A stretch of 64,000 nucleotides of DNA from Myxocyprinus asiaticus (Eukaryota > Chordata > Actinopteri > Cypriniformes > Catostomidae). Made by a program: the position numbers and the translations under genes. Positions 1 to 11,539 of this stretch are shown here, one piece after another; position 1 is the stretch's first letter; every line of letters begins with the position of its first letter. The stretch spans positions 16,132,281 to 16,196,280 of the forward strand of contig NC_059373.1 in assembly GCF_019703515.2 (NCBI RefSeq), in the 5' to 3' direction. A model generated the notes under the pieces. That model did not search any database and was not told the DNA's origin. It was given only the letters and a program-made list of their open reading frames with translations.

Positions 1-1020
1 AGGGATGTATCGGCTGCGGATATTTATCAGAGAATTATTGACCAAATTAAAACCATCGGCATGTCGGTTATAAGCATGAAAGTTTAATTATAGTTAATTA
101 GTAACACACATCGTGAAACTCTGTGAATTTAAATGAACAATCCAGATATAATAACATCCACAATATGTTGAAAGGTTGGCACTCCTATGAACATTTCATA
201 TAAAATTTTTATTCTTTCTTGTTAATGTGAAAAACCGGCATATACGGACATGACAGTTGTGAAAGCGGCACTTAGCTATCGGCCACAGGCTGAGGGAAAT
301 CATCCAAAATGCTTTGAAACCAGCAGACTTTGACTTCTGAGACATTGGTATAATATCCATTAATGCTGTATGGTTGATTAAATTAAGATTGAAATCGGTT
401 ATGTTTCAAAATAAGGGCTGAAACATGAGATCACATTAAACTCTAATGATGGCACACAAGAGCAGCACTGCAGCTCGCGCCTGACTGAGGAGAGGAAGAA
501 TTACACAGCTCACAGTCCAGATGCACTCTAAACTTTCCAAACAGCTTCAGGTGATGTAGATCGCAAAGTATGAGGGAATTGTACAAAATAAGCGGAGCCG
601 GAAGTGCAGCTCTGCTTAAGCAAAACTTGTGTGTCGAGCCTCTGTAAAGGAAACATCCCAGCATTACATCTTTAATGTAGTTATATTTAATGCATTAGAG
701 CTTAATGAAAAAGTTCAAATAATAAGGAAGCAGGTCATGTAAATAACTACAAACTCATACATTTTTCAGTGTGGTCAATGCCTCTTCTATGAGTTGTGCG
801 AATGTCCCGATCTAAGGAGGAGAGATTGAAACTGCACCTGGCTGATGCACACTCTGTCGCGGGGACACTCATCCCTCGAGCACATGCGCTTAATGCAGCT
901 AGATTATAACGTGATGGCTCACGATTTATTGAATCATAATATATGTGTCACTGTGCATTTCTTATCATGAAGAAAACTGGCAATACACAGCTTTATTAAT
1001 AAGAGAGAGTTTGTTTTTTG
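1..1020. other. AT-rich non-coding flank, possible hAT-type outer end
   Basis: No host exon is recognisable. The first bases (AGGGATGTATCGG) resemble the inverted complement of the sequence ending near 3613 (CCGATA...GGGATGCACC class). The region 1-3613 may therefore be one old non-autonomous hAT-type element carrying the 1021-2535 element inside it. The ends are diverged and the left flank lies outside the window, so this is weak. Short open frames here have no family features. Confidence 0.35.
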
Positions 1021-2535
1021 TAGAGCCCGACCGATATGGGATTTTTGAGACCGATGCCGATTTTAGAGGGGGAAAATTCACAGATTACCAATATTATGGC
1101 CAATATAGTTAATTTTTGAGCTGGAATGAAAACAGACCTTTTCTATGTGGATTGTTCACCGATTTTGCACCGATATGACTATGCAAAGGTACTCAGAAGG
1201 TTGCTTTCTTAAACACTTTTTTTTAATTTTTTTTTTTTTATCAAAGAATATTTTACATTATTATTATACATTGTCAACAAATTCTAGAAATGAACACTGA
1301 GAAAATAAAGAAAAAAATACAATAAATAGCTTAAAAAACATCAGTACTGTATGTTCAGTATCAGTCAGTTGCTGACCATTTAAATAAAGTATAAATTCAA
1401 ATAAAATAAATAGCTAAATAAACAACAGTACTGTTTTGTATCAGTCAAATGGTGACCATTAAAATAAAGAAAAATACAAATAAAATAAATAGCTAAATAA
1501 ACATAAGTACAGTTTAGTATCAGTCAGTTGCTGACCATTAAAATAAAGAATAAATTCAAATAAAATAAATAGCTAAATAAACATCAGTACAGTTTAGTAT
1601 CAGTCAGTTGCTGACCATTAAAATAAAGAATAAATTCAAATAAAATAAATAGCTAAATAAACATCAGTACTGTTTAGTATCAGTCAAATGCTGACTATAT
1701 TAATACTGCCGAGTCAAGATAAACAGCGGCAGCGATGTTACACTGTATTCTGCTATACAAGTTCAGGGGAAACTTTCAACGGTGGAAAACCAGACTTTTA
1801 AATATTACATTTTATAAATGCAACAACTAGAATTGTTTGCTTGAAGGGGGCACCAAACTGTGAATCCTGAATGAAACAGTTTGGTGAATACATGTTTACA
1901 CATTAGCTTCCACTCAGCTGGCAAGCAATGAAAGTAGCTACATGGTTAGCTAGTTAGCTATAAGCTCTTTGTCACGGAGAGTAAAAGATGGACCAGCATT
2001 GCGTCTCACCAACTAGGTAACTATGTAGCGTGAAATTAACACTTAACAGACACAATCCACCACCGCACTGTTGTCTTCTGAGCTGCAAAAAGATGCTCTG
2101 ATGTTTACCTTTCAATATACTACATTACTTACTGCACTGACCAACTATAGCTGGTTAACAGCAAACAGACATGAGTGACGTGGTTGTCAGGGACAGGGCT
2201 AACATTATGTTAGTAATATTGAAAAGGGAAAATGATGGGGTCATTGTTTATTAACTTTCCAGTATGTATTTCACAAACTAGTTAGCAACTTACTGAAAAG
2301 AGATCGCTCAACTCCGCCCTGTCTGCAGAGCCACTGTCAGTTCAGAGTCAGCTCTGTAAACAATGGAGTCAGAGCGCGCTCTGCTGGACAAACTACGTAA
2401 CGATACCAATTGTTTTCTGCATTATATGTTCTGAAAAAAGTTTTCATATCTGCGCATATCGGTAAAATATCCGCCGATACCGATATATCGGTGTAAGGCT
2501 AATACCGGCCGACCAATATATTGGTCGGGTACTAG
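1021..2535. mobile_element. Non-autonomous DNA transposon with CGACCGATAT-type termini
   Basis: The left end (TAGAGCCCGACCGATATGGG) and the right end (ATATTGGTCGGGTACTA) are imperfect inverted repeats rich in the CCGATA/TATCGG words typical of fish hAT-like non-autonomous elements. There is no transposase-like frame inside. The interior contains an 80-bp tandem array (listed separately). The superfamily assignment is inferred from terminal style only. Confidence 0.6.
1325..1695. repeat. 80-bp tandem array, about 4.5 units
   Basis: The phrase agctaaataa recurs at 1412, 1491, 1571 and 1651, a period of 79-80 bases, with a more diverged unit near 1328. Each unit carries a cagtac...gtatcagtca core followed by an A-rich segment. 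It lies entirely inside the 1021-2535 transposon, so it expanded within the element. Confidence 0.8.
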
Positions 2536-3050
2536 TTTTTTGTGAGTTAAAGATGGATTGAAGTGAACAGAAAGGTGAGAGAGGGTATTCCTTGCCCATT
2601 ATACACTTCAGTGGCTTGTTTTCCAAAATAAATATCTGAAACTCCTTTAAAACAACGTATATTTACTTTAGCAGCTATACTGCAGAAGAATTTTTTTTTT
2701 TATCTTAGAATGTTGAATATGATATTAAAAATACAAATATTTTTAAATATCTAAAAATCTTTTAAAAAAGATGCATTCACCTGAGAAGCAGCATATGAGA
2801 TATTTAGACATACTTTTAGAGAATAGATCTTGAATATAAGTATGTTTTGTCTTTACTACTCTTTACTCTCTATTCAAGATACGGTCTCTTAAAGCATGTC
2901 TAAATATCTTATATGTTGCTTCTCAAGTAAATGTATCTTGTATTAAGCTAATGATTAATAGTTGCAATAATCGCCCGAATAGTCAAATAATTGTTCTAAT
3001 AATCGCTAGATTAGTCGATTATCAAAATAATTATTAGTTGCAGCCCTATT
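2536..3050. repeat. Hairpin-containing DNA-transposon remnant
   Basis: Arms at about 2772-2836 and 2871-2935 are imperfect inverted copies (about 65 bases each) around a loop of about 34 bases. They are followed by an AATCG/CGATTA-rich stretch ending in TTAGTTGCAGCCCTA, a terminus style common in fish non-autonomous hAT-like repeats. No coding content is seen. Confidence 0.6.
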
Positions 3051-3521
3051 CAAAATACACTCATGGTTTGTGAGCAAGCTCTCTAGAGGTCTGGATGGCA
3101 TTATCCATTATACCAATATAATACAGAATTTATAATTTTCTTTCTTTGGTTAAAACTTTTTATTTTTCCATGATGTGGTTGACATTTCCATGGAATTGCC
3201 CAACATATGAATAGTATGAATTTGTAATGTTTTATCATACAGTACATATGTTTAAAATGTGAGTTCTGTTGTTTTTAACTACAAAAAACAGAAGTGCAAA
3301 AATGTTTTAGAAGAAAGAAAAACTTAAAAAAATATATACTGTGTGTTTATCTTATATTTATCTTTTATTGCTGGCTCTCTTTAAAATTTTGGCCTGTCAT
3401 GTGTCCAATAGAACTAATCAGTGTTCAATAGAAATTATTTATCGTTAGAACAGTAAAAAAGATTTTGTACATTTTTAAAGCAAAATTCCTAAGTAAAACA
3501 GTGATCAGATGACAAAATAAG
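3051..3521. other. Unassigned AT-rich sequence
   Basis: No exon, RNA gene or clear repeat boundary was found in this stretch. Confidence 0.5.
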
Positions 3522-3613
3522 GTGAGTGGCAAAATATCGGTATCGGCCTATAGGTTTTTATTTTATTTTTTAACTGGTATCGGCCAACATTTTTCATATC
3601 GGTGCATCCCTAA
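3522..3613. repeat. hAT-like terminal segment
   Basis: A short stretch with repeated TATCGG/GGCCGATA words ends in CATATCGGTGCATCCCTA. This is the mirror of the common fish terminus that begins TAGGGATGCACCGATA. It may pair with the first bases of the window. Confidence 0.5.
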
Positions 3614-3852
3614 TTCTTTCCTTCTTTCCTTCATCTCGTTTCCTCCTGCATTTTTCACCATCGTCCATGGAGTTTTCCGGAAAACTTTGCTGTCCTCTCT
3701 GGTATTTTTTTTTTTTTTTTTTTTTATATCTTCGTCTCTATTTCTTTTATACTTGCTTGCTCACACAAATACACACATAGACGAGCACGTTTTTAACCCC
3801 CTAACACACACACTCCTTTCCTTCTGGACTGTATTTCTCTACCACTTTCCAT

Positions 3853-3892
<40 letters not shown>

Positions 3893-4240
3893 TCCCCCTG
3901 TATTCCTCTCCCTCTCTCTACCCCTCTCTTTCTTGGCTGTGGACAGCGTTCCCCCCTTGTGTAAACAGGAGGCTTGTGTGTGTGTAGCAGGCCCGGCAGC
4001 AGCCTCGTCTAGACAGGGTTTCCTCCCCTCTGTTTGTTTAGCCTTCTATTGGAGAGCTGATGTGTACCTTCAGGAGGGCCTGGACACCCCCTCATGCACC
4101 AGCATAGGCGCGACCCATCCCAGATGTCTGTGGGTTGATGGCTGCAGAGGGTGGAGAAACTGTCAGAGAAGCTGCGTTAACAATAAATTTGTCCCTAAAC
4201 CCACAAAGGTTTTTTTTAATTTTTTTTTTATTGACTAGTT
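3614..4240. other. Pyrimidine-rich low-complexity region, not a gene
   Basis: This stretch contains TTCC/TTTC runs, a long T tract (about 3706-3725) and a (TC)n tract around 3860-3889. A 238-codon open frame spans it only because pyrimidine-rich DNA lacks stop codons. The part from about 3940 to 4170 is less repetitive but has no recognisable protein motif. Confidence 0.6.
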
Positions 4241-5654
4241 GCCTGAACAACTAGTCGACTAATTGTACTTACTTAATGAACACAGATTGTTGTGTTTAAA
4301 TTTTTTTGACTATTTTTAAATTGACACAGTCTCAGTGCTCATGGTGGGGTGCTCAAAACACCAGTGCAAGATGTGACACAATGGCCAGAGTCTGTCTGAA
4401 TTTTTATGGCTGCAGCAGCCATGCTTCAAAGGGATGAATTTGAAGACAGTTTAAAAAGACTTCTTGAGAGGTTTTTACCGTGCAATCTGTCTTAAGGGGC
4501 TGTTCACATTAAACATGTTTTTGTGTCCATCCAAGCTGTTTTTCAATTGTTTTCCAATGTAAACATGCACTAGGCAGCCTTCCCTGAGCCTAACACTACA
4601 TCTCGCTGTATTTTCAGGGCCTCACGCAAGAACGCGACTGATTTTCTGATTAATCGGCATTTTAATTTGAACGATCCCAATATCGATTCTTAAATCCCAA
4701 GACTGATCTTTTGCTTCAAAGTTTACTGCTGTTTTGGTTGTGTTGATTATTATATCTGTTAAATATATAGCAATTGAATTGCATAGCTTGGGCCCTGTTG
4801 TGAATTTTTTTAATTAATATTGTCCTAATGTACCAAGTTTGAAAGTTCCCTGCATAATTTACAGCCTTAGCTGAAAATTTCTTTCATATGTAAGCAAAAT
4901 TAACATTGTAAATGAAATATACCTAAATGGGTCAGAATCTAGTCAAATCATTTCAAATCCGAATAGAATTGAGTGCTTCTGAATCAGAAATAAATCAAAT
5001 CAGAAAATCTGTATCGATGCCCAACTCTATTCTATTTGTTGCGCTGTCTTGCTTTTTTGTGTTTCATCTTGCGCTGCCTCTAAAAGCTAAAGCACAGCAC
5101 CACTGCTACAACATAAAAACTTCAAATATGCAAGAAAAAAATCTAGATAACCTAGTTGACCTCACTAATTGTCTTGTTGGTTGTTGTACACAGGCTCCAC
5201 ACACCCCCCTCACTCACCTAACAGGGATGGTTGTGCCGTAAATGATCTTTGATTACAGCACAGATTGGACAGAGACATAAACATAAAACTTTAACTGTTC
5301 TTCACACCCCTCCTACATTCACACCCCCTTTCATCTCTTTCTCTCTCTCTTGTCCATGCTGTCTGTAACTTTACTCAGACTTCCCCTCACACCAGATGTG
5401 TATCCCTATCAGAGTGTTTGGTCAGTCTCCTCCTTGTGGTGGAAGGCAGTCCCTCCTCACTAAAAATATATCAGACACCTAGCAGCTGCCAGAACCCCAC
5501 CCTGCACCAAGCAGTCTCTCCACATGAACAATGAAAGCATTCAGAGGGCTGATGGGTGCACAAATTGTGGCTTGAAGGATGTAGTTTCATATGTTGTTCT
5601 GGCTCTCAGGACAAGGGGATTGGATAAAAAAAGTACAAAAAGGAAATGTATGTC
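4241..5654. other. Diffuse transposon remnants and unassigned sequence
   Basis: Fragments resembling DNA-transposon ends occur at about 4495-4570, 4610-4720 (GATTAATCGGCATTT type) and 4925-5035 (ending near GATGCCCAACTCTA). The remaining sequence, 5036-5654, shows nothing I can assign. Confidence 0.4.
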
Positions 5655-5943
5655 TTAAAGGTATAGATCACCCCAAAATTAAAATTATGTCATTACTTAA
5701 CCTCATGTCCTTCCAAACCTGTTGTATTTAACAACAATACTTCATAGTGACCAGGGGCTGTCAAGCAAAATGGATGAAAACAGTATGAAAGCTCCATTAA
5801 AGTACATACAACATGTGCGCTATATTTCAAGTCTTCTTAAACCATACAATAGATTTATGTGTGGAACAGACCAAAATTTTACAAGTTTGGAACAGCATGA
5901 TTAAATGAAAGAATTGTCATTTTTTGGGTGAACTATTCCTTTA
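5655..5943. repeat. Fold-back MITE, short copy
   Basis: It opens with TTAAAGGTATAGATCACCCC and closes with TTGGGTGAACTATTCCTTTA. These are inverted ends of a family seen repeatedly in this window (6790, 9074, 39868, 42298, 44275, 61996 and 63839). There is no coding content. The style matches short inverted-repeat elements described in teleosts (Angel-like); the family name is not certain. Confidence 0.7.
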
Positions 5944-6789
5944 TCTTTGAGTCAAATATTGTTGTACCACTATTAGCAATTTTACCTTTGTTGTTTTCAT
6001 GTCCTTTTTTCCTCCTCTATGCACAAATTATGAATATTTTTGTCTGAAACAAGAATAGCTAAGTTCAGGCTGTACTGATTCCCCATCACATTTTTATTAA
6101 GCCTACCTTAACCTTCACTTGCTAGTCTCTGTTCACCTAAACACCCACATCTTTTCCTTCCACCTGTTCCTCATCCTTTCTCAACTCTTGATTTATTTAT
6201 TGATATTGGTAGCCCAGTTCTGTTTTTTCTTTCTTTCTTTCTCTGAGTTAACTGTTTTTTTTTATTTTATTTTTTTTTTATTTTTCTGTTCTGTTCAGTT
6301 TTATTATGCTCGTCAATCAGACTGTTAACTGTGAAGTTGCTTTGTGTGTGTGTGTGTTAACTGCAGGTTGTGTACATTTTTGCTGCAAAAGGCACTGTGG
6401 CTAATTTTGAGAGTATAGTTGAGGATGTTGCACAAAATCTCAAATACAGTATTATAATTTCTGTTTCAGTCCGATCGCAGAGATAGCCTTTCATCTGCTT
6501 TTAAAAATAGCTGGACAATACTTTTGTTCCACTCTTGTGGTAGTTGAAGAAGGCTAACTGAATCTTGCCTTTGTCTGAGTAGATCTCGAGATCTCCTTGA
6601 GTTGCCTTTAGATCAACGCTCCTACATCTTGAAACGTCCCCATAGGCAGTGAGAAAGACAGAGAATCTTCCATCCACAACATCTAAATGTATTTAACATA
6701 AGCGAACAAGGACAGAACCATGCCTGAAATTCTTTGGTAAAACACTAATGAAGACCTTTTGACGCAAAATATCAATCTACTCACAGTAA
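5944..6789. other. Unassigned T-rich sequence
   Basis: T-rich tracts (6220-6290) and a short (GT)n at about 6342-6356 are present. No exon or element boundary was recognised. Confidence 0.45.
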
Positions 6790-7467
6790 GATTAATGGAA
6801 TAATTCACCCAAAAATGAAAATGTTCTCATCATTTACTCACCATTATGCCATCCCAGATGTGTATGACTTTCTTTCTTCTGCAGAATGCAAATTAAGATT
6901 TTAAGAAGAATTTCTCAGCTCTTTTGGTCCATACAATGCCAGTGAATGGGTGCCAAAGATTTGTAGCTCCAAAATTCACATAAGTCAGCATAAAAGTAGT
7001 TAAATCAGTGGTTAAATCAGTGTCTTCAGAAGCGATATGATAGGTGTGGGTGAGAAACCCATGGAGATATGGACTCAATATTTAAGTCCTTTTTTACTAT
7101 AAACTTTCCTCCCTGCTCAGTCAAACTCCACTTTAGCTTTCACTATCACATTCTTATTCTTGTGTTTTTGGTGATTCACATTCTTCATACATATTGCCCC
7201 CTCCTGGGCAGGGAGAAGCTTCTGAAAATATGGATTAAAACACTGGTGCTGTATGGATTACTTTTATGATGCCTTTATGTGCTTTTTGGAGCATCAACAT
7301 TTCGGCATCCATTCACTTGCATTGTTTGGACCACCAGAGTTAAATAATTATTCTAAAAATCATCATTTGTGTTCTGCAGAAGAAAGAAATTCAAACACAT
7401 CTGGGATGACATGAGGGTGAGTAAATGATGAGAGAAATTAAATGTTTGGGTGAACTATCCTTTTAAT
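6790..7467. repeat. Fold-back MITE, long copy
   Basis: The ends AATTCACCCAAAAATGAAAA and TTGGGTGAACTATCCTTTTA are inverted repeats. Interior arms (CATCCCAGATGTGTATGACT on the left, its complement on the right at about 7395) continue the palindrome toward a centre near 7100-7200. The open frames inside are palindrome by-products. Confidence 0.7.
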
Positions 7468-7818
7468 CCACTCTGACTAGCTGAAAAATACTTTCCTTGA
7501 GTACTGTATGTTAGCATTTAGTGCATTTAGTTCATCTTTTCAAACGTCATAGCTTCAGTTTTACCTATCATACAGTACATTGGTGTTTTTTTCTGTACTG
7601 TTGTTATTTTCTGGTCTTCCTATTGATTTGTAATTTCTGAAACTAAGAGACAGATAAATACACTGAGAGGTAAATTGAGGAGTTTTGATTGATGGATTGA
7701 CCTCCTCATGGACACAGTAAACTGATAGCATGGTTTGACTTGATTTGATTTGAAGATGGTAAATGGTACTACCTTTACACCATGTCGTAACCAGGCGTAG
7801 AACGATAAATCTTTGTAA

Positions 7819-8226
7819 CACTTTACAATAATGTTCTATTCATTAACATTAGTTAATTACATTAGTTAACATGAATGAACAATGAAAAATACTTATACAG
7901 CATTTATTAATCTTAGTTGATACACATTTTTGTATAGTAATAATTAAATTGAAAGATGTTAACATAAGTTAATGGATTATAAACTAACATGAACTAACAA
8001 AAAACAATTGTATTTTCATAAATTAACCAAGATTAATAAATGCTGTAAAAATGTGTAATTTTGGTTAGTTAATGTTAGTCCATTACTCATTAACTACTAA
8101 CTTTTATAAAAAATAATAAAAAAAATAACCTAAATAAATAAATGCTTTAAAAATATTAATTATTTTTAGTTCATGAGCCTAATGCATTTATTAATGCTAA
8201 TAAATGGAACCTTATTGTGAAGTGGT
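7819..8226. repeat. MITE with CACTTTACAATAA ends
   Basis: The left end CACTTTACAATAATGTTC is the inverted complement of the right end GAACCTTATTGTGAAGTG with few mismatches. The interior is a run of TTAGTT/AACTAA words, partly palindromic. The same family is the target of DIRS copy 1 at 29881/32804. No clear target duplication could be fixed. Confidence 0.7.
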
Positions 8227-8552
8227 ACAAAAATCTCATTCATGTAAGTCAGTTTTTGTTTTTACCAGCCATGATGAGCAACAGCACATATTGATGATCG
8301 CTTGGTTTCTATATTTGTGGTGTCACTCTGGGTAGTCTTGCCCAAAGTGCGATCTCACTGGTTCAAAATCCAGCTCCACAAGGTTGTATGTTAGTCATCA
8401 AATATCTTCTGAATTGCTGTGACACATCACACGGCAGTTTCACATTCAGTGTGGACAGACAAATTGCTTGTCGCTGGAAACTGGTTAGAACATGAAATGA
8501 GAAAAGTAATAAATGTTTTGTTTTTGGTTCTCTGTATATCCCTTAAACACAG
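8227..8552 (+). other. Intron just upstream of the first visible eif3h exon
   Basis: The 3' part (about 8510-8552) is a T-rich tract followed by CACAG, which is a good splice acceptor for the exon at 8553. No upstream eif3h exon was recognised between 1 and 8552. Confidence 0.5.
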
Positions 8553-8637
8553 CTCAGGGTTCTCTGTGTCTCAAGGTCTACAGACTGACCCCCAAACTCA
8601 TGGAGTTCTGTAAAGAGAAGGACTTCTCTGCAGATGG
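8553..8637 (+). pseudogene. eif3h: eif3h pseudogene exon A (about residues 158-186)
   Basis: After a CACAG acceptor, the frame reads [19 protein letters not shown] and then [10 protein letters not shown], closely matching the end of the eIF3H MPN region. The exon ends GATGG before GTAAGC. The split Gly codon is completed by the first G of the next exon, so phase is kept. Substitutions such as Cys for Ser and Val for Ala are present, but there is no stop within this exon. Confidence 0.92.
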
Positions 8638-9073
8638 GTAAGCCTCAAAACAACACACAGACAAACAGACTACCATCCCCTTATTTACTCCAGCCTCCCT
8701 GACTCTTTGCTTGAGATATTTCCTAAAAACTGAGATCTAAAAAAAAAAAAGAAAAAAGAAAAAAAAAAAACAACATAAAAACAAAATTTGTATTTGAAAT
8801 AAGTTGACTAATCAGTCTTGAGTGCTTGTCTAATGGACCGATCAGTGATGGAGAATTTGAAATCATCCAATCATTTAATTAGAGTGAACTGCTCATGTAG
8901 TGTCTCTCACTCCCACATTGTAGGACACTTAACCACAAGCAGTTTTAGAGATCTAAATGGGGGAGCTAGAGGAAGAGACAGAAATTAGAAATGAGTGGGA
9001 GATTGAGGGGAGATGAAGAGGGCTCCAAAAGAAATATAGGAAGAAATAATTTTTGTGTGAGAGAAAGAGGGAG
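8638..9073 (+). other. Intron with A-rich run
   Basis: It starts with the donor GTAAGC at 8638 and has an A-rich low-complexity run at about 8740-8775. No other element was recognised. Confidence 0.5.
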
Positions 9074-9738
9074 CTTTTAAAGGAACAGTTCTCAAAAAAA
9101 TGAAAATTCAGGCATATACTCATCCTCCTATTGCAGTGTCAGAAATGAACTTTTCTGTTAGAGGGCAATATTTGCTCCTTGGATTTTATTTTCAGGGACA
9201 TTTTTACCGCTATGAGGGTATATTTCTTCTGACCAAATAAAAATATAGACATACTTATACTAATCAATTCATTAACATATATTTCCTGAGTGAGAAAGAC
9301 ATCAGATGCTACAGAAAAATTCAAAAGATTCATAAGAGGCACCCCCCCATCCCCCCCCCCCCACACCCCATTTGAGATCCAGCCACATTTTTGTCACTAT
9401 TGTTTGAATATTTGCCCCGAGCCCTTGTTAATTTCTGACGCTGTCACATTGTAACAAACATGTATGACTCTCTAGTCTATCTTCTGTAGAACACAAAAGC
9501 GAAAAGTGACTCATGCATCAGATTCCAAGTCTTCAAGCTTGTTTATATGTCTTCAAAAGACTTAGAATGTGATGATATATAAAATATTGGGTCCTTTTTT
9601 TATCTTTAAAATTAATCACTATCAACTGCCATTGTACTGATATTAGTGAATGGGACATCCTATAAAATTCCTCCTTTTGTGTTCTGCAGAACTAAGTACA
9701 CGAGGGTGAGTAAATGATGACAGAATTTCAAGTCATCC
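9074..9738. repeat. Degenerate fold-back MITE copy
   Basis: It begins TTTTAAAGGAACAGTTCTC and ends with GAGGGTGAGTAAATGATGAC, the inner portion of the same MITE family as 6790-7467. The middle (9130-9420), including a C-rich run at 9343-9366, is unrelated and may be a later insertion or strong divergence. Confidence 0.5.
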
Positions 9739-9825
9739 ATTCAGGTCATCTGAAAGTTTCAGTTAGGGTCATTTCTAGAGCCTAATACTTGTTGATGAAT
9801 GGGAAAATGTCTTGTGTCCGTGCAG

Positions 9826-9974
9826 GCTGAAAAAAGCTTGTGTGGCATATGAGAACATGTTCGAGAAGGTGCTCATCATCATCAAAACTCCCATCTCATC
9901 AACGTTCTTCTGTGGGAGCTTGAAGATAAGTCCACTGTTGCAGACAAACATGTGCTCCTCAAATTTTCCAGCAT
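9826..9974 (+). pseudogene. eif3h: eif3h pseudogene exon B with frameshift (about residues 187-236)
   Basis: The acceptor TGCAG precedes 9826. The frame reads [20 protein letters not shown], matching eIF3H. It then continues in the next frame as [20 protein letters not shown] and KHVLLKFSS. The shift is explained by one missing A in the run at 9884-9887 (AAAAC where AAAAAC is expected). The donor GTATGA follows 9974. Joined to 28288 the codon is completed and the downstream frame is the correct one, so the exon junction was once functional. Confidence 0.92.
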
Positions 9975-10382
9975 GTATGACCATGTTCACAGCACATTAC
10001 AAGTGTAATATTTCAAAAATGAGAATGAGGACAAGAGTAAATTTGTACTAGTGGTGAGATATATCTAATTATGCTTGCTCAAATGAGCAATAACTTATCA
10101 TCTGTGATGAGGACTAATGGAGAGGTCAGTGCTGCCTGGTGATTTGTTCCTACAGGATGTCTGCTTTTAATGGCTTTCACGCTAGACTTTCTGTAGAGGA
10201 ATCTGAATAAAATGCTTTCGGTAACTCTGAAACAGTAAAGGGTGTTCATTAGACAGTCCTCAGGTCTTTTACCTCTTGAACTTGAAGTGAGTTTTCGAAA
10301 TATTACAGTTTAAAAGTGAATTTATTCTTGATTCTGACAGAAGCTAGACTTGTCTTTTATCTCTTAAAAGAGAGATAAATAT
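9975..10382 (+). other. Intron, unassigned
   Basis: It begins with the donor of exon B. No repeat boundary or exon was recognised before the Tc1 remnant. Confidence 0.45.
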
Positions 10383-11535
10383 TATTTTTTATTGAAGCAA
10401 AAAAGTTATCCAACACCTATATCACCCATGTGAAAAACTAACTGCCCCTTAAACTTAATAACTGGTTGTGCCACCTTCAGCAGCAACAACTGCAACCAAA
10501 CACTTCCAATAACTGGAGATCAGTCTTTCACAACACTGTGGTGGAATTTTGGCCCACTCTTCTTTGCAGAACTGCTGTAGTTCAGCCACATTGGAGGGTT
10601 TTCGAGCATGAACTGCCTGTTAAAGGTCCTGCCACAGCATCTCAATCGGGTTCAAGTCACGACCAGGCCACTCCAAAACTTTCATTTTGCTTCTTTTGAG
10701 CCATTCAGAGGTGGACTTACACATATGCTTTGGATCATTTTCTTGCTGCATAATCCAGTTGCGCTTGAGCTTCAACTCATGGACTGATGACTGGATGTTC
10801 TCCTTTAGGATTTTCTGGTAGAGAGCAGAATTAATGTTTCTCTCAATTATTGCAAGTCACCTTGGCCCTGAAGCAGCAAAGCACCCCCACAGCATTACAC
10901 TACTACCACCATGCTTGACCATAGGTATGATGTTCTTTTTGTGGAATTCTGTGTTTGATTTACACAGATGTAACAGGACCCCTGTCTTCCAAACAGTTCC
11001 ACTTTCAACTCATAAGTCCACAGAACATACTCCCAAAAGGTTTGAGGATCATCAAGGTGTGTTTTGGCAAAATTCAGACAAGCCTTATTGTTCTTCTGGG
11101 TTAGCAGTGGTTTTCGCCTCACCACTCTTCACTCTTCGACCTTGGCATAGTATGGTATTGGGTTAGACCTTTTAGCCAACTTCATGCTGCTGAAAAAGTT
11201 CTATTTAGGTGTTGATTTGATTAAACAGGGCTGGCAATAATCAGGCCTGGGTGTGTCTAGTCCAGCTGAACCCCATTATGAATGCAGTTTCATAGATTTG
11301 GGGATTTAGTAACTAAGGGGGCAAATACATTTTCATACAGGCCCAGTTGGTATTGGATAACATTTTTGCTTCAATAAATAACATTATCATTTAAAAACTG
11401 TATTTTGTGTTTACTCAGATTGCCTTTGTTTTATGTTAGATTTTGTTTGAATTTTTGAAACAATTTAGTGTGAGATATACACAGAAAAACATAAGAAATC
11501 AGGAAGGGGGAAAATACCTTTTCACAGCACTGTAC
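10383..11535 (-). mobile_element. Degenerate Tc1-like element, left end lost
   Basis: Inverted arms (TTATTGAAGCAAAAAAGTTA at about 10389 and its complement near 11382) and a right end GGGGGAAAATACC...CACAGCACTGTA mark a DNA transposon. The outer part of the left end, about 150 bases, is missing. Read on the minus strand around 10590-10720, fragments such as SEWLKRSKMKVLEW and DLNPIEMLW match the C-terminal catalytic part of Tc1 transposases. Many stops and frameshifts are present. It lies in the eif3h intron between exons B and C. Confidence 0.75.
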
Positions 11536-11539
11536 TTGC

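Noticed and set aside
1412..1660. Regularly spaced repeats that could suggest a CRISPR array
   Set aside because: Units are contiguous 80-base tandem copies without unique spacers, in a vertebrate transposon.
3522..4238. A 238-codon + strand open frame
   Set aside because: It is composed of Phe/Leu/Ser from pyrimidine-rich repeats (T runs, (TC)n) and has no domain; stop-poor composition explains it.
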